A stretch of DNA of 64,000 nt from Geomonas ferrireducens (GCF_004917065.1 NZ_SSYA01000002.1:659897-723896); one strand, 5' to 3'. Counted from the stretch's first letter, positions 28,513 through 36,337 are shown. Notes: generated by a model not told the origin, from the letters alone. Translations and numbers: made by a program.

Positions 28513-29361
28513 TTAATGCATAAGGTTCTCAATGCACTCTTTGACCCTAGCAGCATATTTCGCAGGCAAATCGTTTTTCCACTTATCTTGAATGTAGAAA
28601 GACTGGTAGTGCAAGGATCTTCCCCTTCCCTTTCCTTTTTTTGCCAAGGGCTTCAGATAAACCTTAAATGTGATCTTTCCGTTCACACGTGGATCTGCGA
28701 GAAGCAGATAATTGTCTGTCTCATCAATATACTTTTTAACATTCCCTTCTATTGATGTCATTACCCCTAATCCATCCAGTCGTTTTTCAGCCCACACAAG
28801 CTCTTCCTCTCCGCGGGTTGGCCCATCCCAGCTGTAAATTCCCTCATCCATAAGACAAGGTTCAGCGTACAAATCAATCAAATACACTGTCTCAGTTTTC
28901 TTCTTTTCTGCTAGGAGGAGCTGGTTTTCATTTTTTACTTGCTCCTCTTTTTCATGGAATGACCTATACCAATGATTCCTTGCCAAACGAAATGTAGCCT
29001 CCATAACTTCGCAACGGGTGGCATTGCCCCATCCTGTCAAATGTCGCCTCAACCCCTCTGGTATAGCAAAACCTCGGTCATAAGGACTGTTACTGCCCCT
29101 CCCACAGAGGGGACAGTATGCCCTATCTTGCCAATAACTCCCATCTTCTTTAGACAGCAATTTGGCTTCCGATATGATCAGTTCCGCGACTTCGTGCTCC
29201 CAGTTATGGCCTTCGCGTGTGGATTTAACCTCATAATAGCTCGACAAAATTCTCGCAATTTTTTCAGGCATGAGATTTAAAATTGTGACCCTAGCCTCGA
29301 ATAATTCGTTCTTGAGTCGTTCTATTTCTGCAATATATGCTTGGATAGGATTCATCCTCAT
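28513..29361 (-). CDS. Hypothetical protein with zinc-finger-like CPLC motif, 282 aa
   Basis: An unrecognised soluble protein. Residues 1-30 form a likely coiled helix (AEIERLKNELFEARV). A CPLCGRGSNSPYDRGF segment followed by RHLTGWGNATRC and a downstream His could form a zinc site. The C-terminal third has a KPLAKKGKGRGRSLHYQSF basic patch. AT-rich composition. No family I can name; nucleic-acid binding is possible but unproven. Confidence 0.55.
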   Translation of the reverse strand: MRMNPIQAYIAEIERLKNELFEARVTILNLMPEKIARILSSYYEVKSTREGHNWEHEVAELIISEAKLLSKEDGSYWQDRAYCPLCGRGSNSPYDRGFAIPEGLRRHLTGWGNATRCEVMEATFRLARNHWYRSFHEKEEQVKNENQLLLAEKKKTETVYLIDLYAEPCLMDEGIYSWDGPTRGEEELVWAEKRLDGLGVMTSIEGNVKKYIDETDNYLLLADPRVNGKITFKVYLKPLAKKGKGRGRSLHYQSFYIQDKWKNDLPAKYAARVKECIENLMH

Positions 29362-29470
29362 ATTTCCTCTCCTGTGACCGGATTATCGCTCGGTCTCATA
29401 AACTCGTTCCTCACTTGGCTCAGGCTCGATATTCGGACGTGCCAGACTGCTCAATGGTGCGCCGTGGGCC

Positions 29471-30109
29471 TCATCCCAATCCAGCATACGCAATGTAGGC
29501 AATAATCAAATGGCAGCTGATACCGATCATTGCTGGTATGATTATCTTTTTTTGCCTTTTAGAATAAATCAGTGAGTATATGCCATAACCAAAACCAGCG
29601 GCCAGTACGGAAACTAAAGTCACATTTACTACTACGTAGGATATTTTAGATACTTTTATCGCATCTTTAGTCAAAGATATGATGAAGTCTGCAATCAACG
29701 GTGCAGAAAGGGAAAAGTATGCGGCTTTTTGGGGCAGCGTTAGGGCCTTTTGCATCTCGATATTGCCTTGATTCAAGTCGGAAGTATCCTCCTGGGCTGT
29801 GATTGCCGTACCAGAGGTGTAACATCCTTTCGTGCTTTGTTTTTTGTCCTGGAGCTTATTGAAATACATCAGAGGTAGCGCTATGGGAACAAATAGGAGT
29901 GTACCTATAGTCCAAAATAACTTGTCGTCGGTCGTTGTGTCTGATCGCCAAAACTCCACCATGATAAAAACAAAGCCTGCAAGAAGGGTAAATTTAATAA
30001 TGTCTTTGGTCGGCCCAAGCAAGTTGAGGTAATCATCTAGTCCCAAAAAGCTTGATAAGAGATAGGCAGGGATTGCAATACAGAAAAACATGAGCAATGG
30101 TTTCTTCAT
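29471..30109 (-). CDS. Hypothetical multi-pass membrane protein, 212 aa
   Basis: Five or six hydrophobic segments: two near the N-terminus (PLLMFFCIAIPAYLLSSFLG and FTLLAGFVFIMVEFW), one at about 70 and two or three near the C-terminus, with a polar loop between. No recognised family. The start at 30109 (MKKPLLMFF) has AAAGGAA upstream. It is the outermost gene of the AT-rich segment flanked by motif copies A and B. Confidence 0.55.
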   Translation of the reverse strand: MKKPLLMFFCIAIPAYLLSSFLGLDDYLNLLGPTKDIIKFTLLAGFVFIMVEFWRSDTTTDDKLFWTIGTLLFVPIALPLMYFNKLQDKKQSTKGCYTSGTAITAQEDTSDLNQGNIEMQKALTLPQKAAYFSLSAPLIADFIISLTKDAIKVSKISYVVVNVTLVSVLAAGFGYGIYSLIYSKRQKKIIIPAMIGISCHLIIAYIAYAGLG

Positions 30110-30265
30110 CAGTATTCCTTTCAACGGATCTAAGAGGTTTCAACTGCACCACCCGATGGCAGGAGGTACAGGTGACCTCCATCGACTACCTAAATAAACC
30201 TTCCGTGTTAGAGAAGCCCCCAATTGTGAGCGCCTCACTCAGAGGTTGCCAACAGGCGTGCAGCA

Positions 30266-30300
30266 GGTTAACACGCACAGTTAGCGGCAATCAATGTAAA
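30266..30300. repeat. attI-like motif, copy B
   Basis: GGTTAAC-ACGCACA-GTTAGCG followed by GCAATCAATGTAAA. It shares the ATCAATGTAAA tail with copy C next to the integron integrase and lies about 180 bp outside the tRNA-Leu repeat. Confidence 0.65.
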
Positions 30301-30435
30301 TGTTTTGTTATTCCGATTAGAAGATTAGATAGCGGCAATATCATCTGGTGGGGCAAACTAGGGGGGGGGAGGCGCTGCACGTCAGGTAGCGCTGATGTGG
30401 TTGTGGCTAAAGCAAAGGATGCTCTACTCCACATA

Positions 30436-30474
30436 TAAAAAAACGGCTTAGCCCTAAAAGAGCCAAGCCGTCGT
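30436..30474 (-). terminator. Hairpin terminator, probably the original tRNA-Leu terminator
   Basis: ACGGCTT and AAGCCGT pair around an AT-rich loop; reading the minus strand, a T run follows. It lies just after the duplicated tRNA 3' end, consistent with having terminated tRNA-Leu before island insertion. Confidence 0.7.
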
Positions 30475-30482
30475 CTTGTTGT

Positions 30483-30506
30483 ATGGTGCCGGAGGTCGGG
30501 GTCGAA
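30483..30506. other. attR: duplicated 3' end of tRNA-Leu
   Basis: 24 bp identical to 47707-47730, not part of any complete tRNA here. It cuts the last integron cassette. Confidence 0.88.
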
Positions 30507-30622
30507 TACTTGCTGTAAATATTTGTTTTTATGGAAATAAATAAAGATATGCCAAAATTAAATATACCCAAAATTACACCCAAAGTTAATTCGTACTTAG
30601 GTTCGATGCCGATTTGTGTCAA
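30507..30622 (-). pseudogene. Last integron cassette, truncated by the island end
   Basis: Starting just after an attC core (30645-30651), the frame from a TTG at 30622 encodes GVILGIFNFGISLFISIKTNIYSKY, a membrane-like segment, then runs straight into the tRNA fragment at 30506 and stops outside the island at 30407. No ribosome site is obvious. The cassette's own 3' end and attC are missing, so island integration or excision removed them. Confidence 0.5.
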
Positions 30623-30644
30623 TTTTCAGGGCTGGAAGATCGTT

Positions 30645-30710
30645 TTCTAACGGGGCTGAGGCGCACCGGCGGCGTTTTTTTGTCGCCCGCGTGTCGCCGA
30701 GTTGTTGGGC
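30645..30710. repeat. attC site 1 (66 bp)
   Basis: Outer cores TTCTAAC and GTTGGGC; inner arms CGGGGCTGAGGCGCACCGGC pair with the complementary GTGTCGCC...CGAG side around a T7 loop. Defines the distal end of the 88-residue cassette. Confidence 0.8.
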
Positions 30711-30729
30711 TGTCTGTCTTTTCCGGTAT

Positions 30730-30996
30730 TCAACGATACTCCGAAAGAAATAGGGACATCCCTGCCTTTGCCATAATGCCCATCGATTCTGGTGAAAGAG
30801 CCGCGCCTCCACCACAGGCATCATCTCTTTGAGTAAAGCCAATGTCTGCTATGTACTCGTCGGGGTAAATATTGTTTTTATTCTCATCAAGCCACTTCTC
30901 TAATTCGGAGACCTGAGCGGGTAGCTCCCAGCAGTCGTCGCAAAGACACGCCAGTTTCTCAGATGGCTGTTTAGTACGGTAAATTACAATAGGCAT
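30730..30996 (-). CDS. Cassette ORF: hypothetical protein, 88 aa
   Basis: A small acidic protein starting MPIVIYRTKQPSEKLACLCDDC. The CLCDDCW group hints at a metal site, but two cysteines and one more are not a full motif. It occupies the cassette between attC 1 and attC 2. AAGGAAG precedes the ATG. No known family. Confidence 0.55.
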   Translation of the reverse strand: MPIVIYRTKQPSEKLACLCDDCWELPAQVSELEKWLDENKNNIYPDEYIADIGFTQRDDACGGGAALSPESMGIMAKAGMSLFLSEYR

Positions 30997-31025
30997 TGAT
31001 CTTCCTTGTCAGTCTTCATTTCTTT

Positions 31026-31122
31026 CTGCACAACGGCGCGGCGTGACCGGCGGAGCGCCCAACACGTTCCACTTTCATCAACTCTCATCAGTCGCAGAGA
31101 CTTGGTCCACGCGCATTGTTGG
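31026..31122. repeat. attC site 2 (97 bp)
   Basis: Cores GCACAAC and GTTGGGA; inner arm GGCGTGACCGGCGGAGCG. Same long subfamily as attC 5, 6 and 8. Confidence 0.85.
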
Positions 31123-31268
31123 GACCTTCCTCTTCTAAAATCATGAATTTTCAATGCCTGGCCTCACAGCCTTCATGTCACAGGCCTGTCCCATCTTGTC
31201 CCGATTGAAAAAACCAGCACTTTCAAAAACGACGTTTTTTCAATTGTTGTCATCGTTCTCTATTCTCC
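31123..31268. other. ORF-less integron cassette
   Basis: About 145 bp between attC 2 and a degenerate attC. No credible gene on either strand. It contains an inverted repeat, GATTGAAAAAAC near 31204 and GTTTTTTCAATTG near 31232, which could be a hairpin, terminator or small-RNA element. Confidence 0.5.
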
Positions 31269-31320
31269 TGCCAGCGTCATGGGCGGTGAGCGGGATTCAC
31301 TGCTCTACCGCCTGTTGGGC
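31269..31320. repeat. attC site 3 (degenerate, 52 bp)
   Basis: Core GTTGGGC at 31314-31320 is intact; the partner at the other end reads GCCAGCG instead of YYYAAC. Inner arms GGGCGGTGAGCGGG and the complementary GCTCTACCGCC remain. Confidence 0.6.
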
Positions 31321-31362
31321 ATCATTCAGTCCGCCCTATTTTTATCCTTGATCCTTTTTTTC

Positions 31363-31797
31363 TTAGGTCTTCTTCTGATTGATTGAATATTTGATTAATT
31401 TGATCAGATCCTTACAGATACCAAGCAACACAATCATAGGAACAAACACATATAGATATTCCGCTAACGAGGTTGCTACTTCAATTACGCCTATAGAGAA
31501 AAAAGAGAAAAGTAGGAACCCAGTCACAAAAAATGCCATTGAATACGGCCTACCCTTAATTCCATCCTTCAATATCTCGCCATCAGATTGCCACACATTC
31601 CAGAGGCAAATGGCACACCCTACCAACAAGATGTAACCTGTGGATACTGTTATAAAAAGAGAGAGTGTAGTCCCACCTGACTTACCCCAGGCTAAGCAAA
31701 TAATGGGGAACGCACCTAGAATGAGTAAAGTTGTTATGGTGGCTGACATTGCCGCCATAAAGTCGATTATTTTAAAATATTCAATGGTTAATTTCAT
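31363..31797 (-). CDS. Cassette ORF: four-helix membrane protein, 144 aa
   Basis: Four hydrophobic segments (TLLILGAFPIICLAW, ITVSTGYILLVGCAICLW, AFFVTGFLLFSFFSIGVI, YLYVFVPMIVLLGICK) and short polar loops, C-terminal lysines. No family recognised. AT-rich. It fills the cassette between attC 3 and attC 4. Confidence 0.6.
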   Translation of the reverse strand: MKLTIEYFKIIDFMAAMSATITTLLILGAFPIICLAWGKSGGTTLSLFITVSTGYILLVGCAICLWNVWQSDGEILKDGIKGRPYSMAFFVTGFLLFSFFSIGVIEVATSLAEYLYVFVPMIVLLGICKDLIKLIKYSINQKKT

Positions 31798-31812
31798 TTT
31801 TACTCTTTTATT

Positions 31813-31873
31813 GTTTAACGGGCCGGGAGATCACCGGGCGGCTTTCTGGCCCGGTGCATCTCCCTTGTTGGCT
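31813..31873. repeat. attC site 4 (61 bp)
   Basis: Cores GTTTAAC and GTTGGCT; arms GGGCCGGGAGATCACCGGGC pair with GCCCGGTGCATCTCCC. Nearly identical to attC 10 and 11. The stop codon of the next cassette gene lies inside it. Confidence 0.88.
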
Positions 31874-32322
31874 GATGTTATTCCCTCTGAATACGTGATG
31901 TGAACACCTGCTATATTCTCTTCTTTTTTGAATACCCTTGATTGGTTCGCGTATCTCAAGATGATGCTATCTTTGCCCTGCCAAGATACAGCTATTTTTG
32001 GTCCTCCCCACTGACCTGTCGCAGCTTTCCCGTGATCCGAGTCAGCAATAAATGCATTTCCACTTTCATTTGAGAGTTCTTTTCTGAAAGGAAGTATGGA
32101 AACTTGGGTGTTAAAGTCAGTTGTTGCGCCACAGTCACGCACAAACACAACGGCTTTATTCGCGCCATCAGGGGAAGTATGAACCGAAACGATCCTGTTA
32201 TCACAGCCAATTGTCTTGCTCAAATAGGCAATAATAATAGCAGCCATAATCCCGATAGCGGGGATCAGGACATACAGGCCCGCCATAAATTTCGCTTCTT
32301 TTTTAAATAGGCCGTCTTTCAT
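31831..32322 (-). CDS. Cassette ORF: single-TM protein, DUF5412-like, 163 aa
   Basis: An N-terminal helix (AGLYVLIPAIGIMAAIIIAYL) precedes an exported domain with TSPDGANKAVVFVRDCGATTDF and TQVSIL. This pattern recalls the DUF5412-like proteins found in other cassette arrays; I give that by memory. The frame runs into attC 4, so the last residues DAPGQKAAR are encoded by the recombination site. GAGGAA precedes the ATG. Confidence 0.6.
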   Translation of the reverse strand: MKDGLFKKEAKFMAGLYVLIPAIGIMAAIIIAYLSKTIGCDNRIVSVHTSPDGANKAVVFVRDCGATTDFNTQVSILPFRKELSNESGNAFIADSDHGKAATGQWGGPKIAVSWQGKDSIILRYANQSRVFKKEENIAGVHITYSEGITSANKGDAPGQKAAR

Positions 32323-32330
32323 TATTCCTC

Positions 32331-32432
32331 AGTCAACGGATTGCGGGTGAGCGGCGGAGCGACCTTGCTCTCACAGGCTCCTGCTCGCTCCTACTGACTC
32401 GCGCAGTCCGTCTCCACCCGTTGTGGTTGGGA
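32331..32432. repeat. attC site 5 (102 bp)
   Basis: Cores AGTCAAC and GTTGGGA; inner arm GCGGGTGAGCGGCGGAGCG. Long subfamily. Confidence 0.85.
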
Positions 32433-32469
32433 CCGCCCTTTTTATGCCTCTCATGTGCGTGTCAGGAAC

Positions 32470-32904
32470 TTATAGGATTTTTTCCCCGGAATCTTTCGCC
32501 AGCTTTTCGCAAGCTAACGTGAAAGCAAATTTCTCAGTACCCGCGCAACCTGGCGTCAAACTGAGATCTCTTATCACTTGTAACGACTCATCAACACCTA
32601 TATCTGCACATACATAAGCTATAAAGGTCTTGTGTGAAATTGAGTAGTTTTTTGATATGAGCATTGCCACCAGAGTTGTACGAATTCTTTGTTTTTCCGC
32701 CTCTGTCGAAAGCTTCTCATAATAAATTCTTTTGTAGTCGGATTGAAAATCATATGACCGCTCAAGAATTTTAAGCCACAATTCCACTTCATATTGTTTT
32801 TTGGGATCGCAACCAGGGTTGATCCTTAGCATTGCCTTAAAACGTAATATGGCAGAAGCCAGTCCCCCTAAAAAACGTCTTATATAACCCACGACCGAGT
32901 CCAT
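32470..32904 (-). CDS. Cassette ORF: hypothetical protein, 144 aa
   Basis: Soluble, mostly helical, basic N-terminus (GYIRRFLGGLASAILRFKAM). No recognised motif. It lies between attC 5 and attC 6. The ribosome site is weak. Confidence 0.5.
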   Translation of the reverse strand: MDSVVGYIRRFLGGLASAILRFKAMLRINPGCDPKKQYEVELWLKILERSYDFQSDYKRIYYEKLSTEAEKQRIRTTLVAMLISKNYSISHKTFIAYVCADIGVDESLQVIRDLSLTPGCAGTEKFAFTLACEKLAKDSGEKIL

Positions 32905-32926
32905 ACCTACTATTCGTCCTTTTTGT

Positions 32927-33025
32927 GTCCAACGCCTTCAGGGTGACCGGCGGAGCGCTCAACTTCCACTGGCTTTGTTCTACCTTTATCTACCGCGGAG
33001 ACCGTGTCTACCCGTTTTGTTGACA
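32927..33025. repeat. attC site 6 (99 bp)
   Basis: Cores GTCCAAC and GTTGACA (last core deviates from GTTRRRY); inner arm GGGTGACCGGCGGAGCG. Confidence 0.75.
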
Positions 33026-33078
33026 TCCCTCGGACTCTGCGTGGCTTTAGAAATGGCGTGGCCCCCTTGGGGCGTCAA

Positions 33079-33495
33079 TCAATGTTTCATATCGCCGTGT
33101 CGTAGTCGTGTTTTCAGTTCGAACACGCAGGCTTTAGCATCGGCTTTTACAGTGGGGTCTGAGCTTACAGTCAATTCGTTTATGTCTTTGAAATCTTCAG
33201 CATTACCTACCACTGAGATGATCTGGATGCCTCTTCTCACTATGTCGGGATAAATGGAGTTCAGGGCTGATTTAGCTATATTGCGTGCACGGCTGGAGAA
33301 ACCTGGTTCAGTGTCCTCGAAGTCAGCTATAACTGTCTTGAGATGTTCAAGTCCGACATATCCCGGTGGGCTCTTTCGTGATTGGCCCCAAGTAAAATAG
33401 CTTCCATGCGGGCCTCGATGAAGAAACCACTCCCACAAAATATCAGAGGGGTCGCCTCCAATCCGGGTAATCTCATCTGTCATTTCGCGGTTCAA
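33079..33495 (-). CDS. Cassette ORF: hypothetical protein, 138 aa
   Basis: A soluble protein with FSSRARNIAKSALNSIYPDI and VKADAKACVFELKTRL, suggestive of HEAT-like helices, and a tryptophan-rich N-terminal part (WEWFLHRGPHGSYFTWGQ). Start uncertain: TTG at 33495 has AAGGTG in front, the next ATG is at 33483. No family named. Confidence 0.5.
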   Translation of the reverse strand: MNREMTDEITRIGGDPSDILWEWFLHRGPHGSYFTWGQSRKSPPGYVGLEHLKTVIADFEDTEPGFSSRARNIAKSALNSIYPDIVRRGIQIISVVGNAEDFKDINELTVSSDPTVKADAKACVFELKTRLRHGDMKH

Positions 33496-33515
33496 ATCGT
33501 CACCTTGCCTCTCCT

Positions 33516-33588
33516 CGCCAACGGGCTGGGCCTTGACCCGCTTGGTGCGCTTCTCAGCACCGGTCGGTGTCCAAGGCCTTGGTTGGGC
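33516..33588. repeat. attC site 7 (73 bp)
   Basis: Cores CGCCAAC and GTTGGGC; arms GGGCCTTGACCCGC and GTCCAAGGCC. Same subfamily as attC 13. Confidence 0.85.
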
Positions 33589-33595
33589 TTAGCCT

Positions 33596-33916
33596 TTATC
33601 TCAGCCGAGTGCCGTTCGGGTTGGTGGCTTCCTCGTCACGACGACTTGGGTAATACCGCTTCTTTCTCTCAAGCTCATAGAACAACACTCCGTGGATTCC
33701 CATAGCTTCTGATTTCCTTATGCGCCTTAACCATATTCGATTGAATGCATCTTCAAGCTTGATTCTCGCGTCAGAACCTTTATGACGAGCAACTACCTCA
33801 TCAATAAAGGCGATGTCCGTTCCTTTAGGGAAAATAAAGTCGAATTCTTCCTCTGTGGCTGAGAAGACGTCATAAACGCAGTTGTCTGCCCCGTCGATTA
33901 CTTGGATGTTCTTCAA
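33596..33916 (-). CDS. Cassette ORF: hypothetical protein, 106 aa
   Basis: Begins KNIQVIDGADNCVYDVFSATEE and is rich in acidic and basic residues (LEDAFNRIWLRRIRKSEAMG). It starts with TTG behind a good GGAAGGAA site. It looks like a small immunity- or adaptor-like soluble protein, but the family is not recognised. Confidence 0.55.
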   Translation of the reverse strand: MKNIQVIDGADNCVYDVFSATEEEFDFIFPKGTDIAFIDEVVARHKGSDARIKLEDAFNRIWLRRIRKSEAMGIHGVLFYELERKKRYYPSRRDEEATNPNGTRLR

Positions 33917-33929
33917 ATTATTCCTTCCT

Positions 33930-34026
33930 GTCCAACGGCGCGAGGTGACCGGCGGAGCGCCTGGCTCCTACCAGCTTTCACCAGCACTCACGAGCCGCGA
34001 GACCTGGTCCACCCGCTTGGTTGGCA
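33930..34026. repeat. attC site 8 (97 bp)
   Basis: Cores GTCCAAC and GTTGGCA; inner arm GGTGACCGGCGGAGCGCC. Long subfamily. Confidence 0.85.
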
Positions 34027-34084
34027 ACTTGCCATCGTTAACTATTTACACAACCTACCACTGTCCCCGTTGTCCCTTGGACAA

Positions 34085-34297
34085 CTACTTCAGATCCTCT
34101 TTAGTCTTTTTATCGGCAAACGAACCTACAATCAGTAAGATCCCGCAAAGAAGGAATATACTGCTTGAGATATACTTTGACCTGGAAAACATTAAATCAA
34201 TACCTCTAAAATAAAAACTGCCGCTTTGTAGAATTCGGATACCGATCAATAGCAAGCTTACCCCTGCCACCAAAGATCCATGCGACTCAGCCTTCAT
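34085..34297 (-). CDS. Cassette ORF: two-helix membrane protein, 70 aa
   Basis: Two hydrophobic segments (VAGVSLLLIGIRIL and SSSIFLLCGILLIVGSFA) with a basic loop between and a charged C-terminus. ATG at 34297 follows AGGAG. Unknown family. Confidence 0.6.
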   Translation of the reverse strand: MKAESHGSLVAGVSLLLIGIRILQSGSFYFRGIDLMFSRSKYISSSIFLLCGILLIVGSFADKKTKEDLK

Positions 34298-34330
34298 TTG
34301 CAACTCCTGTTATGGATTACCAGAAATACG

Positions 34331-34392
34331 TGCCAACGGGGGCGGCATTGACCGGCGGCGTCAGCCGACCGAGTCTAAGGACGTGGTTGGCT
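34331..34392. repeat. attC site 9 (62 bp)
   Basis: Cores TGCCAAC and GTTGGCT; inner arms GGGGCGGCATTGACCGGCGG and GCCGACCGAGTC. Confidence 0.8.
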
Positions 34393-34441
34393 ATCCTCTT
34401 CGCAGTCTGGGGTGGTAAAAGAAGCCTGTACCCTTATTACA

Positions 34442-35206
34442 CTACTGCTCTACGTACTTTTTAAACTTTACTGATTGGATTCTAAAACGAAGATCTTCTA
34501 GAGTGAGCTTAACTACCGCAGTTCCACCAGTAGGACAGCAATTTCCATCGTTTTCCTTGTACAAACTCGTTTCTGCTATCATCGCGTCTATGTCTGGCCA
34601 GATGCCTTTATTGATGGTTAGACCAGCAGGGAGTCTTTCCGATAACTCGCTAATCCAGCTTGTCGTATCAAGCATCTTCCAGGTGGCACTTTTGCTGTCC
34701 CAGATGTAATACTCACTCTCGTTGAAGTTCCCAGTTCCATCCACCCCAATCGGTACATGCAGGAAAGTTCCAAATGTGTTTTTTACAATGGCTGGATTCT
34801 GATACAAATACATGCCAATATCTGGGTCTCCACGCTCAAGAAAAAGTCTTGTATGCTTTTCTGCCCCTTCCTGCACAAAAATACCGATTCCCCGTTTGCG
34901 GTAATACCGTCCAGGAAATGATTCATCTCCGCACTTACCAGGTTCCGAAGAATAAGCCGGGATAATACAATAAATCACGTAGTAGAATGTGCGGTCTGAT
35001 ATAGTGCCAAAATTCCCCGTTTCGGAGATGTCACAGTCACGGATATCCGTTATATGATTGCGTCGAAGAAAATCTCTGCAGCTCGAATTCGAAGGGTGAA
35101 AGGGAATCGGAATAGCTAGTTCAGATGATCCGGCCATGGCTGATGGACTGCTTGCGCATAGTAAGGCTAGCGATAAACCTGTTGAGAGCATCAGCTTGCC
35201 ATTCAT
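34442..35206 (-). CDS. Cassette ORF: secreted hypothetical protein, 254 aa
   Basis: A Sec signal peptide (MNGKLMLSTGLSLALLCASSPSAMA) precedes a cysteine-containing exported domain with paired tyrosine-rich strands (DRTFYYVIYCIIPAY, FPGRYYRKRGIGIFV). At least seven cysteines suggest disulfides. GGAG precedes the ATG at 35206. It is the largest cassette gene here; unknown family. Confidence 0.6.
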   Translation of the reverse strand: MNGKLMLSTGLSLALLCASSPSAMAGSSELAIPIPFHPSNSSCRDFLRRNHITDIRDCDISETGNFGTISDRTFYYVIYCIIPAYSSEPGKCGDESFPGRYYRKRGIGIFVQEGAEKHTRLFLERGDPDIGMYLYQNPAIVKNTFGTFLHVPIGVDGTGNFNESEYYIWDSKSATWKMLDTTSWISELSERLPAGLTINKGIWPDIDAMIAETSLYKENDGNCCPTGGTAVVKLTLEDLRFRIQSVKFKKYVEQ

Positions 35207-35215
35207 GGTATCTCC

Positions 35216-35273
35216 TGCCAACGTAGTGGGAGATCACCGGCGGCTTCAGTCCGGTGCATCTTCCTTGTTGGCC
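35216..35273. repeat. attC site 10 (58 bp)
   Basis: Cores TGCCAAC and GTTGGCC; arms GGGAGATCACCGGCGG and CCGGTGCATCTTCC, short subfamily. Confidence 0.85.
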
Positions 35274-35280
35274 TTTGAAG

Positions 35281-35760
35281 CTATTCCTTTATTGTAATTT
35301 TAGCCACGACAGCGCCAACAATGGCACCAGCAGGAACTGTGATGATTCCAAAAAATAACAAGCTCCAGAGGGTTAATGGTAGTGCTCCGACAATGGCATA
35401 TATAGGATTTATAGGCGGATCACCCAGGGAACTGAGGCAACCACCAGTAAACCAGTAACAGATGTTCCTTGAAAGGATAATTACATACCAGCAAATGTAA
35501 TGTCCGACGAATCCTGCAATTGCGCCAACAAACACTCCACTTCTCAACTTACCTTCAACTTCAAGAAATAAATGAGGCCTTTTTTCAATCAATAACCACC
35601 ACGCAGCGTAGCCAGTTAGAAATGCAGTCACTGCCGCATATACCCAAAAGTCACTCCATCCGTTTCCTATTGCATAGCTGCTGACGACAAGGCCGCATAG
35701 AAGTCCTACTAGTGAACATCCGCAACCCATGCATAACGAATTAATAATGCTGCGAATCAT
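35281..35760 (-). CDS. Cassette ORF: membrane protein, 159 aa
   Basis: Four hydrophobic segments, Gly-rich (MGCGCSLVGLLCGLVVSSYA, VFVGAIAGFVGHYICWYVII, FFGIITVPAGAIVGAVVA). The glycine-zipper-like spacing suggests tight helix packing. The start at 35760 is preceded by AAGAGA. Unknown function. Confidence 0.55.
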   Translation of the reverse strand: MIRSIINSLCMGCGCSLVGLLCGLVVSSYAIGNGWSDFWVYAAVTAFLTGYAAWWLLIEKRPHLFLEVEGKLRSGVFVGAIAGFVGHYICWYVIILSRNICYWFTGGCLSSLGDPPINPIYAIVGALPLTLWSLLFFGIITVPAGAIVGAVVAKITIKE

Positions 35761-35778
35761 ATTTTCTCTTTTATATCT

Positions 35779-35839
35779 GGCCAACGGACCGGGAGATCAC
35801 CGGGCGGCTTTTTGGCCCGGTGCATCTTCCTGGTTGAGC
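35779..35839. repeat. attC site 11 (61 bp)
   Basis: Cores GGCCAAC and GTTGAGC; arms nearly the same as attC 4. The stop of the next gene is inside. Confidence 0.85.
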
Positions 35840-36258
35840 TTTCCGTGTTTCTTTTTTGTCCTGCCGCTTGAATACTGATGAAGGACGCTTGCAATGGCGT
35901 CATTAATTTCTTTATTTGAATCGTTTAGTGGCAAATGTTTCCGGTAAGATGCAACGCACTCCATGAAACCTTTGTCGAATTGACCAAAGCCCATCACATC
36001 AAATATTGATCTGCCTCGATTTTTAAGTGTCCAATGATAGATAATGTTTGCATCCAACTGTGTGTCTAACATTTTGATAGCAATTGTATTGTCGCCACTT
36101 CGGATGGACTCCAATACGGACACGTTGTAGCAGGCATTTACTGGGGCATTACTGCCGTCAACATATCCTTGAAGGTAACCAAAGACGCTACAGGCATAGC
36201 AAATTGCCAATCCTGCAACTACGAACGCAATAATTTTCAGAACCTTTCGGAATGACAT
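35797..36258 (-). CDS. Cassette ORF: single-TM hypothetical protein, 153 aa
   Basis: N-terminal anchor MSFRKVLKIIAFVVAGLAICYA, then an exported domain with LDTQLDANIIYHWTLKNRG. Its last nine residues, DAPGQKAAR, equal those of the 31831-32322 protein because both genes end inside the same kind of attC. GAGAAG precedes the ATG chosen; an ATG four codons upstream is also possible. Confidence 0.55.
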   Translation of the reverse strand: MSFRKVLKIIAFVVAGLAICYACSVFGYLQGYVDGSNAPVNACYNVSVLESIRSGDNTIAIKMLDTQLDANIIYHWTLKNRGRSIFDVMGFGQFDKGFMECVASYRKHLPLNDSNKEINDAIASVLHQYSSGRTKKKHGKLNQEDAPGQKAAR

Positions 36259-36280
36259 GTTGCTTCTCATTGTTTATTCT

Positions 36281-36337
36281 GCTCAACGGCGGAAGTTGAC
36301 CGGCCGGTTTTGGACCGGTCCAACTCCTTGGTTGGAA
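36281..36337. repeat. attC site 12 (57 bp)
   Basis: Cores GCTCAAC and GTTGGAA; arms GAAGTTGACCGGCCGG and CCGGTCCAACTTCC form an almost perfect stem. Confidence 0.85.

Larger units (their letters stand above)
30110..30482. other. Intergenic region beside the island's distal end
   Basis: About 370 bp without a gene. It contains motif copy B, a poly-G stretch (30361-30369) and a hairpin terminator at 30436-30474. Before the island inserted, this sequence would have been directly downstream of tRNA-Leu. Confidence 0.55.

Noticed and set aside
28417-29470. attC sites between the genes of the 27.4-30.3 kb segment
   Set aside because: The spacers at 28417-28512 and 29362-29470 lack paired RYYYAAC/GTTRRRY cores and inner arms, so these genes are not counted as cassettes.
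30483-30510. Second tRNA-Leu gene
   Set aside because: Only the 3' 24 bp are present; it is the island's duplicated attachment site.
31154-31351. Plus-strand 65-codon frame inside the cassette array
   Set aside because: It crosses a degenerate attC, is on the wrong strand and has no ribosome site.
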